From the NCBI RefSeq assembly GCF_001424225.1, contig NZ_LMOR01000004.1, forward strand, positions 558,001 through 622,000: a stretch of DNA of 64,000 bases, read 5' to 3'. Positions 1 through 8,983 of the stretch are shown here, piece by piece. The stretch is from Microbacterium sp. Leaf151. Lineage in GTDB: Bacteria; Actinomycetota; Actinomycetes; Actinomycetales; Microbacteriaceae. The position numbers and the translations under genes were made by a program. Below the pieces are notes generated by a model. The model was given only the letters and a program-made list of their open reading frames with translations, searched no databases and was not told the DNA's origin. Position 1 is the first letter of the stretch. Every line of letters begins with the position of its first letter.

Positions 1-999
1 GCCCCGAAGGGCAAGCGCGCGCTGTTCGGCACGTTCCCGCAGCTCGGTGCCCCGATCGGCTTCATCATCGCCAACACGGTGTTCCTCGTCATCAACTTCG
101 CGCTGCCGCACCCCGACGGCACGGCCCAGCGCTCCGAGGAGTTCCTCACCTGGGGCTGGCGCGTCCCGTTCCTGTTCTCGGCCGTCATGGTCATCGTCGG
201 CCTGTACGTGCGCCTCAAGCTCGTCGAGAGCACGTCGTTCTCGAAGGCCGAGAAGAGCGGCGCGATCCGCAAGTTCCCGCTCGGCGAGGTCGTTCGCCGC
301 AACGGCAAGCAGCTGGTGCTCGGAACGTTCATCATGCTGGCGACCTACGTGCTGTTCTACCTGATGACCAGCTTCACGCTGTCGTACGGCACCAAGCCCA
401 CCGTCGAAGGCGCCGCCGCGGCCGCCGAGAAGGCCGGCACCCCGTTCGACGCGGCCGCCTACGTGCCGGGCCTGGGCTTCGGCTACACCGACTTCGTGAT
501 CATGCAGATCATCGGCGTGGTGTTCTTCGGCGTCTTCACGATGCTGTCGGGCCCCGTGGCCGACGCCATAGGGCGCAAGCGTCTGCTGATCGGGGTGACC
601 ATCGCGATCATCGTGTTCGGCCTGACCTTCTCGGTGTTCCTGCTGCCGCACGCCGACCCGAAGTTCACCGGCGCGCTCGTGCAGGCCTTCCTCGTATTCG
701 GGTTCCTGCTGATGGGCACGACCTTCGGACCGATGGGCGCGGTGCTGCCCGAACTCTTCCCCACCAACACCCGGTACACCGGCTCGGCCATCTCGTACAA
801 CGTCTCGTCGATCCTCGGAGCGGCCCTCGCCCCGATCGTCGCCGTCGCGCTCTGGGCCGCCGGAGACGGCAACCCGTGGCTGGTCGGCCTGTACCTGTCA
901 GGGATGGGCGTGCTGACGCTGATCGCCGTCGTGCTCTCGCCCGAGACGAAGGACGTCGACTACGACGACAACATCGCCGCCGGAGCGACCGCGCCGTAA
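1..999 (+). CDS. MFS transporter (metabolite:H+ symporter type), 3' part
   Basis: This is the C-terminal part of a major facilitator superfamily permease of the MHS (metabolite:proton symporter) subfamily. The frame is open from base 1, so the true start lies outside the window. The visible 332 residues hold a basic inter-helix loop, about six hydrophobic helices, the intracellular GPVADAIGRKR loop that marks the second MFS repeat, and a PELFPTNTRYTGSAISYN segment typical of MHS proteins. The tail ends with acidic residues after SPETKD. It probably imports an organic acid or osmolyte. No substrate can be named, because its operon context lies upstream of the window. Confidence 0.9.
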   Translation, partial: APKGKRALFGTFPQLGAPIGFIIANTVFLVINFALPHPDGTAQRSEEFLTWGWRVPFLFSAVMVIVGLYVRLKLVESTSFSKAEKSGAIRKFPLGEVVRRNGKQLVLGTFIMLATYVLFYLMTSFTLSYGTKPTVEGAAAAAEKAGTPFDAAAYVPGLGFGYTDFVIMQIIGVVFFGVFTMLSGPVADAIGRKRLLIGVTIAIIVFGLTFSVFLLPHADPKFTGALVQAFLVFGFLLMGTTFGPMGAVLPELFPTNTRYTGSAISYNVSSILGAALAPIVAVALWAAGDGNPWLVGLYLSGMGVLTLIAVVLSPETKDVDYDDNIAAGATAP

Positions 1000-1018
1000 C
1001 GCGTTGCCTGTGAACGAT

Positions 1019-1050
1019 GGATGCCACGGGGCCCCGGCCTCGTGGCATCC
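1019..1050 (+). terminator. Hairpin after the MFS gene, GGATGCCACG stem
   Basis: A perfect 10-bp inverted repeat, GGATGCCACG / CGTGGCATCC, encloses a 12-nt GC-rich loop 20 nt after the MFS stop codon. There is no U-tract, as is common in actinobacteria. The stem contains the word GGATGCC, which recurs in several hairpins of this window. Confidence 0.7.
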
Positions 1051-1123
1051 GTCGTTCTGCCGTCCTGCGCACAGCCGCGAGAGGTACGGTCGAAGGACCC
1101 CCATTTCCTTTCCCGAGGTGAGC

Positions 1124-2989
1124 ATGTCCGTTCCCGCTCCCGCGCGCGGTCGGCGCGGCCGCCGCGTGCCCGAGGGCCCGCGCGCGTCGTTCCGGCAGCT
1201 GCTGCCCTTCCTGCTCGAGCACAAGCGCACGCTCGTCGTCGTCGCGGTCCTGAGCATCCTCGGTGCGGGCGCGACGCTCGTGCAGCCGCTTCTCGTCGGC
1301 CAGGTGATCACGCGCGTGCAGCAGTCCGTACCGCTCGGCGCACTGGTGTGGCTGCTCGTCGGTTTCGTCGTGCTGTCGTCGCTGATCTCGGGCTATCAGC
1401 ACTACCTGCTCCAGCGCACCGGTACCGCCGTCGTCTACTCCAGCCGCCGACGGCTCATCGCGCGGATCCTGCGCCTGCCCATCAGCGAATTCGACGCGCG
1501 CCGCACCGGCGACCTCGTCTCGCGAGTGGGCACCGACACCACGCTGCTGTACGCCGTGCTGACGCAGGGACTCGCGGATGCCGTGGGCAGCGCGCTCATC
1601 CTCGTCGGCGCGATCATCGCGATGGCGTTCATCGACCCCCTGCTGCTCGGCCTGATCGTCGTCGTCATCGGCGCGTCGCTCGCGACGGTCGTCGTCCTCA
1701 GCACGAGGATCCGCGTCGCCTCCGCCGCTCAGCAGGAGAAGGTCGGCGAGCTGTCGGCCGGCGTCGAGCGCGCCGTCGGTTCCATCCGCACCATCCGCGC
1801 CGCGGGAGCGACCTCGCGCGAGACGGCGGCGGTGACCGAGACCGCGACCGAGGCCTACGACGCGGGCGTGCGCATCGCCAAAGTGTCGGCGCTCATCGTC
1901 CCCGTCGCGGGTATCGCGCTGCAGGTGTCACTGCTCGTGGTGCTGGGCGTCGGCGGGTTCCGCGTGGCATCCGGAGCCATCGACGTCGCCTCCCTCGTCA
2001 CGTTCGTCATCTTCTTGTTCCTGCTGGTGCAGCCGCTGGCGTCGGCGATCGGCGCGATCACTTCGGTCAACCAGGCACTGGGTGCGCTCGGACGCATCCA
2101 GGAGGTGCTCGACCTGCCCCTCGAAGACGAGGGAGACCGGCCGGGCATGTCTGCGGCGGTTCCGGATGCCGCGGCGATCGCCTTCCGCGAGGTGCGGTTC
2201 CGCTATCCCGACCACGTCGTCAAGGCGCGCGAGGCCGCCGCCGCGGAGGCGCGGTCGGTGTTGGCGGACGTGCACCTGGACTCCGCCGAGCCACCCGCCG
2301 AGACCGATCGCGAGGTACTGCGCGGAGTGTCGTTCGACGTTCCGCGAGGGTCGCGCGTCGCGCTCGTCGGACCGTCGGGGGCGGGGAAGAGCACGATCCT
2401 CTCGCTCATCGAGCGCTTCTACGACCCCACCGAGGGGGCGATCCTCATCGACGGCGTCGACGCGCGCGAGCTGTCCCGCGACGAATTGCGCGCCCGCTTC
2501 GGGTACGTCGAGCAGGACGCGCCCACTCTCGCCGGCACGATCGCCGACAATCTGCGCCTCGCCTCGCCCGCGGCATCCGATGCCGACTGCGAGCGCGTGC
2601 TGCGCGCGGTGAATCTCGGCGACGTCCTGGAGCGCAACTCGCTGGGCGTCGATGCGCCCGTCGGTGAAGACGGGGTCATGCTCTCGGGCGGTGAGCGTCA
2701 GCGTCTTGCGATCGCGCGGGCGTTGCTGGCCGCTCCCCCGGTGCTGTTGCTCGACGAGTCGACGTCGTCACTGGACGGTGTGAACGAGCAGCGCATGCGC
2801 GAGGCCATCGACGCCGTCGCGACCGACCGCACGCTCCTCGTCATCGCCCATCGCCTGTCCACTGTCGTCGACAGCGACCTCATCGTCGTGCTGCAGGACG
2901 GCCGGGTCGTCGGTCAGGGCACGCACAGCGAGCTCGTGGCATCCACTCCCCTTTACCGCGACCTGGCGAAGCACCAGCTGCTGGTGTGA
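1124..2989 (+). CDS. ABC exporter half-transporter (fused membrane and ATPase domains)
   Basis: This is an ATP-driven exporter of the type I (MsbA/LmrA-like) group, expected to act as a homodimer in the cytoplasmic membrane. An N-terminal domain with six membrane helices (about residues 20-330) is followed by a nucleotide-binding domain. That domain has Walker A GPSGAGKST near residue 415, signature LSGGERQRLAIARALL near 520, Walker B VLLLDES near 540 and the H-loop in AHRLS. The ATG at 1124 is chosen because GAGGTG lies just upstream; in-frame starts further upstream run through the terminator hairpin. A charged insertion of about 35 residues, rich in Ala and Glu, separates the A-loop FRYPD from Walker A and is longer than usual. 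The substrate is unknown. The gene stands alone. Confidence 0.88.
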   Translation: MSVPAPARGRRGRRVPEGPRASFRQLLPFLLEHKRTLVVVAVLSILGAGATLVQPLLVGQVITRVQQSVPLGALVWLLVGFVVLSSLISGYQHYLLQRTGTAVVYSSRRRLIARILRLPISEFDARRTGDLVSRVGTDTTLLYAVLTQGLADAVGSALILVGAIIAMAFIDPLLLGLIVVVIGASLATVVVLSTRIRVASAAQQEKVGELSAGVERAVGSIRTIRAAGATSRETAAVTETATEAYDAGVRIAKVSALIVPVAGIALQVSLLVVLGVGGFRVASGAIDVASLVTFVIFLFLLVQPLASAIGAITSVNQALGALGRIQEVLDLPLEDEGDRPGMSAAVPDAAAIAFREVRFRYPDHVVKAREAAAAEARSVLADVHLDSAEPPAETDREVLRGVSFDVPRGSRVALVGPSGAGKSTILSLIERFYDPTEGAILIDGVDARELSRDELRARFGYVEQDAPTLAGTIADNLRLASPAASDADCERVLRAVNLGDVLERNSLGVDAPVGEDGVMLSGGERQRLAIARALLAAPPVLLLDESTSSLDGVNEQRMREAIDAVATDRTLLVIAHRLSTVVDSDLIVVLQDGRVVGQGTHSELVASTPLYRDLAKHQLLV

Positions 2990-3192
2990 CGTCGGGGCGG
3001 CGGCAGCGCTACCCGGCGCGGCCGTCACGCTCACGCGGGGTGGTGGTGGGGCGCGGCGAGAAACACGATCCGCGGGAAAAATGCTTGCGAAGCGCGTTTC
3101 TGCCGGCGAGAAGCGTTTCTCACGCGGGTCGACGGGGCGCCGGACAGGGGCGCCGCGCGCCGGCGGACCGGCCCGGCCGAGCGCAGGCAGGA
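2990..3192. other. Gene-free stretch between the ABC exporter and pckG
   Basis: No convincing gene. The stretch contains scattered copies of GAGAAAC / GTTTCTC near 3058 and 3115 that could pair over about 60 nt. It ends in the bidirectional terminator at 3193. Nothing else stands out. Confidence 0.5.
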
Positions 3193-3231
3193 CGATGCCC
3201 CTCCCGCGCGCCAAGAACGGGAGGGGCATCG
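3193..3231. terminator. Bidirectional terminator between the ABC exporter and pckG
   Basis: A 14-bp perfect stem, CGATGCCCCTCCCG pairing with its complement across an 11-nt loop, lies between the convergent ABC exporter (ends 2989) and pckG (ends 3290). It can serve both. Confidence 0.8.
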
Positions 3232-3289
3232 CGTCCGACACTCGCCCCACCGCGCGAAACGGCGGGCGGGGCGAGAGCAGGGGGCCGGC

Positions 3290-5176
3290 TCAGGACCGCT
3301 GGAGGCGGTACCGCAGCGCCGCCAGCTCGGCGCGCAGAGCGGCCGGCAGGTGCGAGCCGAACGTGTCGTAGAACTCCTCGGTCATGTCGGCCTCGGCCAG
3401 CCATGAGCGGGCGTCGACGGAGAAGAGCTCGGCGAGATCGGCATCCGGGAGGTCGAGACCCGTGAGGTCGAGGTCCTCGATCTTCGGCAGGCGCCCGATG
3501 GGGCTCTCCACCGCGTCGACCTGACCGTCGACACGGCGGATGATCCAGTCGATGACGCGGGCGTTGTCGCCGAACCCGGGCCAGAGGAAGCGGCCGTCGT
3601 CACCCTTGCGGAACCAGTTGACCTGGAAGATGCGCGGGGCTCGATCGAAACGGAGCTTCTGGCCGACCTTCAGCCAGTGCGCGAAGTAGTCGCCCATGTT
3701 GTAGCCGCAGAAGGGCAGCATCGCGAAGGGGTCGCGGCGCAGTTCGCCGACGGTTCCCTCCTGGGCGGCGGTCTTCTCGGACGACACCGTCGAGCCGATG
3801 AACACGCCGTGCGACCAGTCGGTGGCCTCGACCACCAGCGGCACGTTGGTCGCGCGACGACCGCCGAACAGGATGACGTCGAGGGGCACGCCCTGGGGGG
3901 CCTCCCAGTCCTCGGCGATCTGCGGGCACTGGGCGGCGCCGACGGTGAACCGCGAGTTGGGGTGGGCGGCGGGACGACCCGACGCGGGCGTCCAGGCGTT
4001 GCCCTCCCAGTCGGTGAGGTGCGGGGGCGCCTCGTCGGTCAGTCCCTCCCACCACACGTCGCCGTCGGGGCGCAGCGCCACGTTCGTGAAGATCGTGTTG
4101 CCCCACAGCGTCTCGATCGCGGTGACGTTGGTCGATTCGCCCGTGCCCGGCGCCACACCGAAGAAGCCGGCCTCGGGGTTGATCGCCCACAGGCGTCCAT
4201 CCTCACCGGGGCGGATCCAGGTGATGTCGTCACCGAGGGTCTCGACGCGCCAGCCGGGGATGGTGGGGCGCAGCATCGCGAGGTTGGTCTTGCCGCAGGC
4301 CGAGGGGAACGCGGCGGCCACGTGGTAGGCCTTGCCCTTGGGGTCGATCACGCGGATGAGCAGCATGTGTTCGGCGAGCCAGCCCTCGTCGCGGCCGATG
4401 ACCGAGGCGATGCGCAGCGCGAAGCACTTCTTGGCCAGGATGGCGTTGCCGCCGTAGCCCGAGCCGAACGACCACACCTCGAGGGTGTCGGGGAAGTGCA
4501 CGATGTACTTCTCGTCGTTGCACGGCCACGTGACGTCGGCCTCGCCGGGGGCGAGCGGAGCACCGACGGAGTGGACGGTCTTGACCCACGGGGCGCCCTT
4601 CGCGACCTGCTCGAGCACTGCCGTGCCGACCCGGGTCATGACACCGATGGATGCCACGGCGTAGGCGCTGTCGGTGATCTGCACGCCGATGTGGCTGAGG
4701 GGGCCGCCCACCGCGCCCATCGAGAAGGGGACGACGTACATCGTGCGCCCGCGCATCGAGCCCTCGAAGACGCCGTCGAGCGTCTCGCGGATCTCGGCCG
4801 GGGCGATCCAGTTGTTCGTGGGGCCGGCGTCCTCTTCGCTCTCGGAGGCGATGTAGGTGCGCGACTCGAGGCGAGCGACATCGCCGGGGTGCGAGCGGGC
4901 CAGGTACGAACCGGGCCGCCACTCGGGGTTGAGCTTGATGAGCTTGCCCTCGTCGACCATGTCGCGCAGCAGCGCGTCGTTCTCGGCGGGCGAGCCGTCG
5001 ACCCAGTGGATGCGGTCGGGCTGCGTGAGGGCGGCGACCTGGTCGACCCACGCGCTCAGCGCGGCAAGACCCGGGCCCTCGACGGCCGGACGCACGCCGT
5101 GACCGGGACGGGTGGCGCGGGCGGCAGCGGGCGCGGCAGTGCGGGAGCTGGAGCTGAAGATGTCGGCGAGAGCCAT
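3290..5176 (-). CDS. pckG: Phosphoenolpyruvate carboxykinase (GTP)
   Basis: This enzyme converts oxaloacetate plus GTP to phosphoenolpyruvate, CO2 and GDP, the first committed gluconeogenic step, in the cytosol. At 628 residues it has the family's usual length. The GTP-enzyme kinase-1 loop [13 protein letters not shown], with its reactive cysteine, is present, as are [11 protein letters not shown], the ISSEK-type region and the C-terminal nucleotide pocket ([18 protein letters not shown]). The start at 5176 (MALADIF) follows GAGGAG; the longer frame adds residues without a ribosome site. It is divergent from a RamB/PrpR-like regulator, a family tied to acetate and propionate metabolism, which suggests carbon-source control. 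Confidence 0.97.
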   Translation of the reverse strand: MALADIFSSSSRTAAPAAARATRPGHGVRPAVEGPGLAALSAWVDQVAALTQPDRIHWVDGSPAENDALLRDMVDEGKLIKLNPEWRPGSYLARSHPGDVARLESRTYIASESEEDAGPTNNWIAPAEIRETLDGVFEGSMRGRTMYVVPFSMGAVGGPLSHIGVQITDSAYAVASIGVMTRVGTAVLEQVAKGAPWVKTVHSVGAPLAPGEADVTWPCNDEKYIVHFPDTLEVWSFGSGYGGNAILAKKCFALRIASVIGRDEGWLAEHMLLIRVIDPKGKAYHVAAAFPSACGKTNLAMLRPTIPGWRVETLGDDITWIRPGEDGRLWAINPEAGFFGVAPGTGESTNVTAIETLWGNTIFTNVALRPDGDVWWEGLTDEAPPHLTDWEGNAWTPASGRPAAHPNSRFTVGAAQCPQIAEDWEAPQGVPLDVILFGGRRATNVPLVVEATDWSHGVFIGSTVSSEKTAAQEGTVGELRRDPFAMLPFCGYNMGDYFAHWLKVGQKLRFDRAPRIFQVNWFRKGDDGRFLWPGFGDNARVIDWIIRRVDGQVDAVESPIGRLPKIEDLDLTGLDLPDADLAELFSVDARSWLAEADMTEEFYDTFGSHLPAALRAELAALRYRLQRS

Positions 5177-5262
5177 GTCGTTCTCCTCGGTTGAGAGCAA
5201 ACTCGGTGTCGTTCCTCCATGTTGAGGCCCTTGCAACCCGACTTTCGGTGATCGACCAGTGT

Positions 5263-5278
5263 AAGAATCCGCATTCTT
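5263..5278. promoter_or_regulatory. Inverted repeat AAGAAT-N4-ATTCTT in the pckG/regulator divergent promoter
   Basis: A perfect 6-bp inverted repeat with a 4-nt spacer (CCGC) sits 17 nt before the regulator start codon, in the AT-richest part of the 118-bp divergent region. Its position suggests an operator for the adjacent XRE-family regulator, possibly autoregulatory and possibly covering the pckG promoter. This is inferred from position only. Confidence 0.5.
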
Positions 5279-5294
5279 TCGATATGGTCAAGGA

Positions 5295-6734
5295 ATGGCG
5301 TCGTCCTTCGAACTCACCACCCTGGGTCACCGCATCCGTCATCATCGTCTGGCCCGTGGCCTGACGCTCGATGAACTGGGAGCGCTCGTCGGCGTGGCGG
5401 GCAGCCAGCTGAGCCTCATCGAGAACGGCAAGCGCGAGCCCAAGCTCTCGCTCCTGCAGGAGATCGCGCGCGCGACCGAGACCGAGGTCACCGAGCTGCT
5501 CTCGAACGAGCCGCCGAACCGCCGCGCCGCCCTGGAGATCGAGCTCGACCGGGCACAGGGCAGCCCGTTCTTCCGACAGCTCGGAATCCCCCCGGTCAAG
5601 GTGAGCAAGGGCACCAGCGACGACACGATCGAAGCCGTGCTGGGCCTGCACCGAGAGCTGCAGCGGCGCGAGCGCGCGACCATCGCGAGCCCCGAAGAGG
5701 CGCGCCGCGCCAACACCGAACTGCGCCTGCGAATGCGCGAGACGGCGAATCATCTGCCCGAGATCGAAAGCCTCGCCGAGAAGCAGCTCAAAGCGGCGGG
5801 GCACGCGACCGGCGCCCTCACCCACCGCACGGTCAGCATCATGGCCGAGCAGCTCGGGTTCGAGCTCATCTACGTCAACGACCTGCCGCATTCGGCGCGC
5901 TCGGTCACCGACCTCGAGCACGGTCGCATCTATCTGCCCCCGGCATCCATCCCCGGCGGGCACGGCTTGCGCTCGATGGCCCTGCAGGCGATGGCCCACC
6001 GCCTGCTCGGGCACCGCCCGCCCACCGACTACGCCGACTTCCTGCAACAGCGCCTCGAGATCAACTACTACGCCGCGTGCTGCCTGATGCCGGAGACCAG
6101 CTCCGTCGCGTTCCTGACGCAGGCGAAGAAAGACCGCAACCTCGCCGTCGAGGATTTCCGCGATGCGTTCGGCGTGACCCACGAAGCCGCGGCGATGCGC
6201 ATGACCAACCTCATGACGACCCACCTCGGCGTGCATCTGCACTTCCTCCGCGTCGACGGCGACGGCGCCATCTCGCGCGTGTACGAGAACGACGGACTAC
6301 CGCTGCCGACCGATGTCACGGGGTCGGTGGAGGGGCAGGTCGTGTGCAAGAAGTTCTCGGCGCGCGCCGCCTTCGCCGAGCACAACCGCACGACCGAGCA
6401 CTACCAGTACACCGACACCCCCGCCGGCACCTTCTGGTGCTCCTCGCAGACGGGCACCACCAGCGACGGCGACTTCTCGATCACCGTGGGCGTGCCCTTC
6501 GACGACGCCCGGTGGTTCCGCGGTCGCGAGACCTCGAAGCGCGGGATCTCGCACTGCCCCGACGAGTCGTGCTGCCGGCGCCCCGACACCGAGGCCGCGG
6601 AACGCTGGCAGGGCAAGGCATGGCCGAGTGCCCGCGTGCACCGGTACATGTTCTCGCCTCTTCCGCGCGGGATGTTCCCGGGTGTCGACGACGCGGAGGT
6701 CTTCGCGTTCCTCGACCGGCACGCCGACGGCTGA
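5295..6734 (+). CDS. XRE/IrrE-like regulator of the RamB/PrpR family
   Basis: This is a 479-residue DNA-binding regulator resembling the actinobacterial RamB and PrpR proteins that control acetate, glyoxylate and methylcitrate genes in response to short-chain acyl-CoA. An N-terminal XRE helix-turn-helix (about residues 10-65, with LTLDELGALVGVAGSQLSLI) is followed by an IrrE/ImmA-like middle (QAMAHRLLGH near residue 237) that lacks a clean HExxH. The C-terminal domain carries the cysteine cluster CPDESCC near residue 420. Homologues use C-terminal cysteines to hold an iron-sulphur cluster; whether this one does is inference. It is divergent from pckG, a plausible target. The ATG at 5295 follows AAGGA at very short spacing. 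Confidence 0.85.
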   Translation: MASSFELTTLGHRIRHHRLARGLTLDELGALVGVAGSQLSLIENGKREPKLSLLQEIARATETEVTELLSNEPPNRRAALEIELDRAQGSPFFRQLGIPPVKVSKGTSDDTIEAVLGLHRELQRRERATIASPEEARRANTELRLRMRETANHLPEIESLAEKQLKAAGHATGALTHRTVSIMAEQLGFELIYVNDLPHSARSVTDLEHGRIYLPPASIPGGHGLRSMALQAMAHRLLGHRPPTDYADFLQQRLEINYYAACCLMPETSSVAFLTQAKKDRNLAVEDFRDAFGVTHEAAAMRMTNLMTTHLGVHLHFLRVDGDGAISRVYENDGLPLPTDVTGSVEGQVVCKKFSARAAFAEHNRTTEHYQYTDTPAGTFWCSSQTGTTSDGDFSITVGVPFDDARWFRGRETSKRGISHCPDESCCRRPDTEAAERWQGKAWPSARVHRYMFSPLPRGMFPGVDDAEVFAFLDRHADG

Positions 6735-6950
6735 GGGGCGCAAGCGCCCGACCAGCCGCCTCGCTCACGCGAGACGTCGCCGCGCGAGACGGAGCGGTCG
6801 CGCCGCGGGGCTGCGGGACGGCCACCGGATGCCACGGACCGTGCCGTCAGAGGATCGTCGTGCCCGGGGCCCGCCGGACAAGGTGATGCCACGGCCACCC
6901 GTTCTCCCGGGACGACGAAACGAAAACGACACACGACGGGACAATTCACG

Positions 6951-6977
6951 AAAAGTAAAACATTTACGTTTACGGGA
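6951..6977 (+). promoter_or_regulatory. AT-rich promoter/operator before the ABC importer operon
   Basis: In a GC-rich gap, this short AT-rich block carries the inverted repeat GTAAA-N3-TTTAC (6955-6967) followed by a second TTTAC. It lies about 30 nt before the ribosome site GGAGG of the first importer gene. It is the best candidate for promoter plus operator of the LacI regulator encoded at the operon's end. No experimental-type support is visible. Confidence 0.45.
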
Positions 6978-7002
6978 CACCCACCCACACGGAGGCTCCC
7001 GA

Positions 7003-8145
7003 ATGTCACACCTTCGCACCGACCTGATCACCGCCCCTCCCGCAGCAAAGCACCCCGTCACGGCTCCCGCCGCGCGCCGCCGCCGCCGGCGCACCACCGC
7101 TGCCGCTGCCGCCGTCGGCGCTCTGCTCCTCGCCCTCACCGTCACCGGCTGCGCCTCCCCCGCCGCCTCGTCGCCCAGTGACGGTCCCACCTCGCTCGGC
7201 ACCGCCAGCGTCGCCCTCAGCTGGATCAAGAACTACGAATTCGCGGGGTACTACTTCGCGGAGGAGAACGGGGCCTACACCGACGCCGGGTTCGACGAGG
7301 TCGACCTCATCGCCGGCGGCGGCAACACGAACTCCTGGGACCTCGTCCTCTCGGGCCAGGCGCAGATCGGCCTGGCGTCCGACCTCACCGGCATCACCGG
7401 CGCCATCAACGACGGCGCCGGACTGAAGATCATCGGCGCGCAGTTCGTGAAGAACCCCGTCGGCTTCGTCTCGCTCGCGGGCAACCCCATCCGCACGGTC
7501 GCCGACCTGAAGGGCAAGCGCATCGGCGTCGACGCCGGCGGAAAGCTCGCCGTCGAAGCCGTCCTGAAGGCGAACGACCTGCCCGCCGACACGGTCCAGT
7601 TCGTCTCGGTGCCCAGCGGCGTCGACCCGCTGATGAACGGCGAGGTCGACGCTCTCATCGGCTTCCTGACCAACTACCCGATCGCCGTCAAGAACGCCGG
7701 CGGCGACGTGGTGACCATGTCGTTCGCCGACGCCAATTACGCCCAATTCGGCGACGCCGTGGTGGTCAGTGAGAAAGCGCTGGCCGAGAACCGCGACGCG
7801 CTGAAGGCGATCATGAAGGCCAGCATCATCGGCTGGAACACCGCCCTCACCGAGGGCGCCGACTCGATCGCCGACATCGCCATGACCTACGGCGGCGCGG
7901 ACAACGGGCTCGACCGACAGCTGCAGGTCGACTCCGCGAGCGTGCTGCCCTCCTTCATGCTCACCCCCGACACGGTGACCAACGGCATCTTCACGCTCAC
8001 GCCCGACCTCGTCGACCAGGCCGTGTCCTCGCTCGCCGCGGCAGGCATCACGGCCGACCCGGACATGTTCGACACGTCGCTGCTCGACGAGGTGTACGCC
8101 GAGAACCCCGAACTCATCCCCGGGTTCACCGTCCCGGCATCCTGA
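7003..8145 (+). CDS. ABC importer substrate-binding lipoprotein (NMT1/THI5-like)
   Basis: This 380-residue protein is the extracytoplasmic receptor of the importer encoded by the next three genes. It starts with an arginine run, a hydrophobic helix and a lipobox ending at Cys50 (LTVTGC), so it should be a membrane-anchored lipoprotein. The mature part has the NMT1/THI5-like fold signature (VALSWIKNYEFAGYYFAEEN, then DLKGKRIGVDAGG), shared by receptors for thiamine-type pyrimidines, riboflavin, nitrate and alkylsulphonates. The ATG at 7003 follows GGAGG; the open frame upstream is non-coding in character. The ligand is unknown. The genomic partners (a FolE-like and a creatininase-like protein) favour a heterocyclic nitrogen compound, which is inference. 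Confidence 0.9.
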   Translation: MSHLRTDLITAPPAAKHPVTAPAARRRRRRTTAAAAAVGALLLALTVTGCASPAASSPSDGPTSLGTASVALSWIKNYEFAGYYFAEENGAYTDAGFDEVDLIAGGGNTNSWDLVLSGQAQIGLASDLTGITGAINDGAGLKIIGAQFVKNPVGFVSLAGNPIRTVADLKGKRIGVDAGGKLAVEAVLKANDLPADTVQFVSVPSGVDPLMNGEVDALIGFLTNYPIAVKNAGGDVVTMSFADANYAQFGDAVVVSEKALAENRDALKAIMKASIIGWNTALTEGADSIADIAMTYGGADNGLDRQLQVDSASVLPSFMLTPDTVTNGIFTLTPDLVDQAVSSLAAAGITADPDMFDTSLLDEVYAENPELIPGFTVPAS

Positions 8146-8185
8146 TCCCTTCCTCCACCGCCCCGACACGAGAGGACGCCACGAC

Positions 8186-8983
8186 ATGACGTCGATACCC
8201 GCACGTGGCGTCCTCTTCGGCGCCGCCGGTCTCGCCGTGCTGGTGATGGCCTGGCACATCGTCGCCGTGACCGTCTACCAGCGCCCCAACGGCAGTCCCG
8301 GTCCGGTGCCGCCCCCTCTCCCGGTCCTCGTGCGCGCGGCCACCGGATTGGGTGACGGAGCCTATGCAGAAGGCGTGGCCGCGACCGCGGGAGCCGCCCT
8401 GATCGGCTACGGCGTTGCCGTCGTGATCGCGCTGGGGCTCGGCATCCTGGTCATGATGGCTCCGCCCCTGGGCCCCTTCGCCTCCCAACTGGGAGTGGTG
8501 GCCGCGTGCGCTCCCGCAGCCGCCATCGCGCCCATCGTGGTGCTGCTCAGTCCGTCGGGCAGCCGTGCCGTGAGTGTCGTGCTGGCGATGCTCGCCGTGC
8601 TGTTCCCCCTCGTGGTCGGGGTGCTTCTGGGACTGCGCTCGGCCGCCCCGGCGCAGCTCGATCTCGTGCACGCCTACGGAGGCACCGCGTGGACGGCCAT
8701 CCGCAAGGTGCGGGTGATCTCCGCGATCCCCGCGCTGCTCGCCGCCCTCAAGCTCGCCGCCCCCGCCGCCTTCCTCGGCGCCATGACCGGCGAATTCTTC
8801 ACCGTCGGCGTCGACGAAGGGGCCGGCCGACTCCTCATCTCGCAGCAGTACGTCGGCGACTACACCGGCATGTGGGCGATCGCCCTGCTCGCGACGGTCG
8901 TCTCGGCCCTCGGGTACGGCGCGATCGCGCTGCTCGGACGCATTCTCGCGCCGTGGACCACTCACACGGGGGGCACCCGATGA
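8186..8983 (+). CDS. ABC importer permease 1 (SsuC/TauC type)
   Basis: A 265-residue inner-membrane permease of the binding-protein-dependent transport family, with about six hydrophobic segments. The cytoplasmic EAA-type loop is recognisable at AYGGTAWTAIRKVRVISAIPA, followed by LAALKLAAPAAFLGAMTGEF. It contacts the ATPase encoded downstream. Its stop overlaps the next permease start (ATGA), so the two are probably translated together as a heterodimeric channel. It lies 40 nt after the receptor gene. Confidence 0.92.
   Translation: MTSIPARGVLFGAAGLAVLVMAWHIVAVTVYQRPNGSPGPVPPPLPVLVRAATGLGDGAYAEGVAATAGAALIGYGVAVVIALGLGILVMMAPPLGPFASQLGVVAACAPAAAIAPIVVLLSPSGSRAVSVVLAMLAVLFPLVVGVLLGLRSAAPAQLDLVHAYGGTAWTAIRKVRVISAIPALLAALKLAAPAAFLGAMTGEFFTVGVDEGAGRLLISQQYVGDYTGMWAIALLATVVSALGYGAIALLGRILAPWTTHTGGTR

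Noticed and set aside
79..999. ATG at 79 as the start of the MFS gene
   Set aside because: The frame is open to base 1 and the preceding codons encode transporter-like sequence, so the gene is truncated by the window.
3677..5194. A 505-codon open frame antisense to pckG
   Set aside because: It mirrors a clearly recognisable enzyme; its translation is low-complexity Gly/Arg/Val-rich text with no domain. High-GC DNA yields such shadows.
6735..7002. TPP riboswitch before the NMT1/THI5-like importer
   Set aside because: The conserved CTGAGA and downstream TPP-aptamer core are absent, so thiamine control is not supported.
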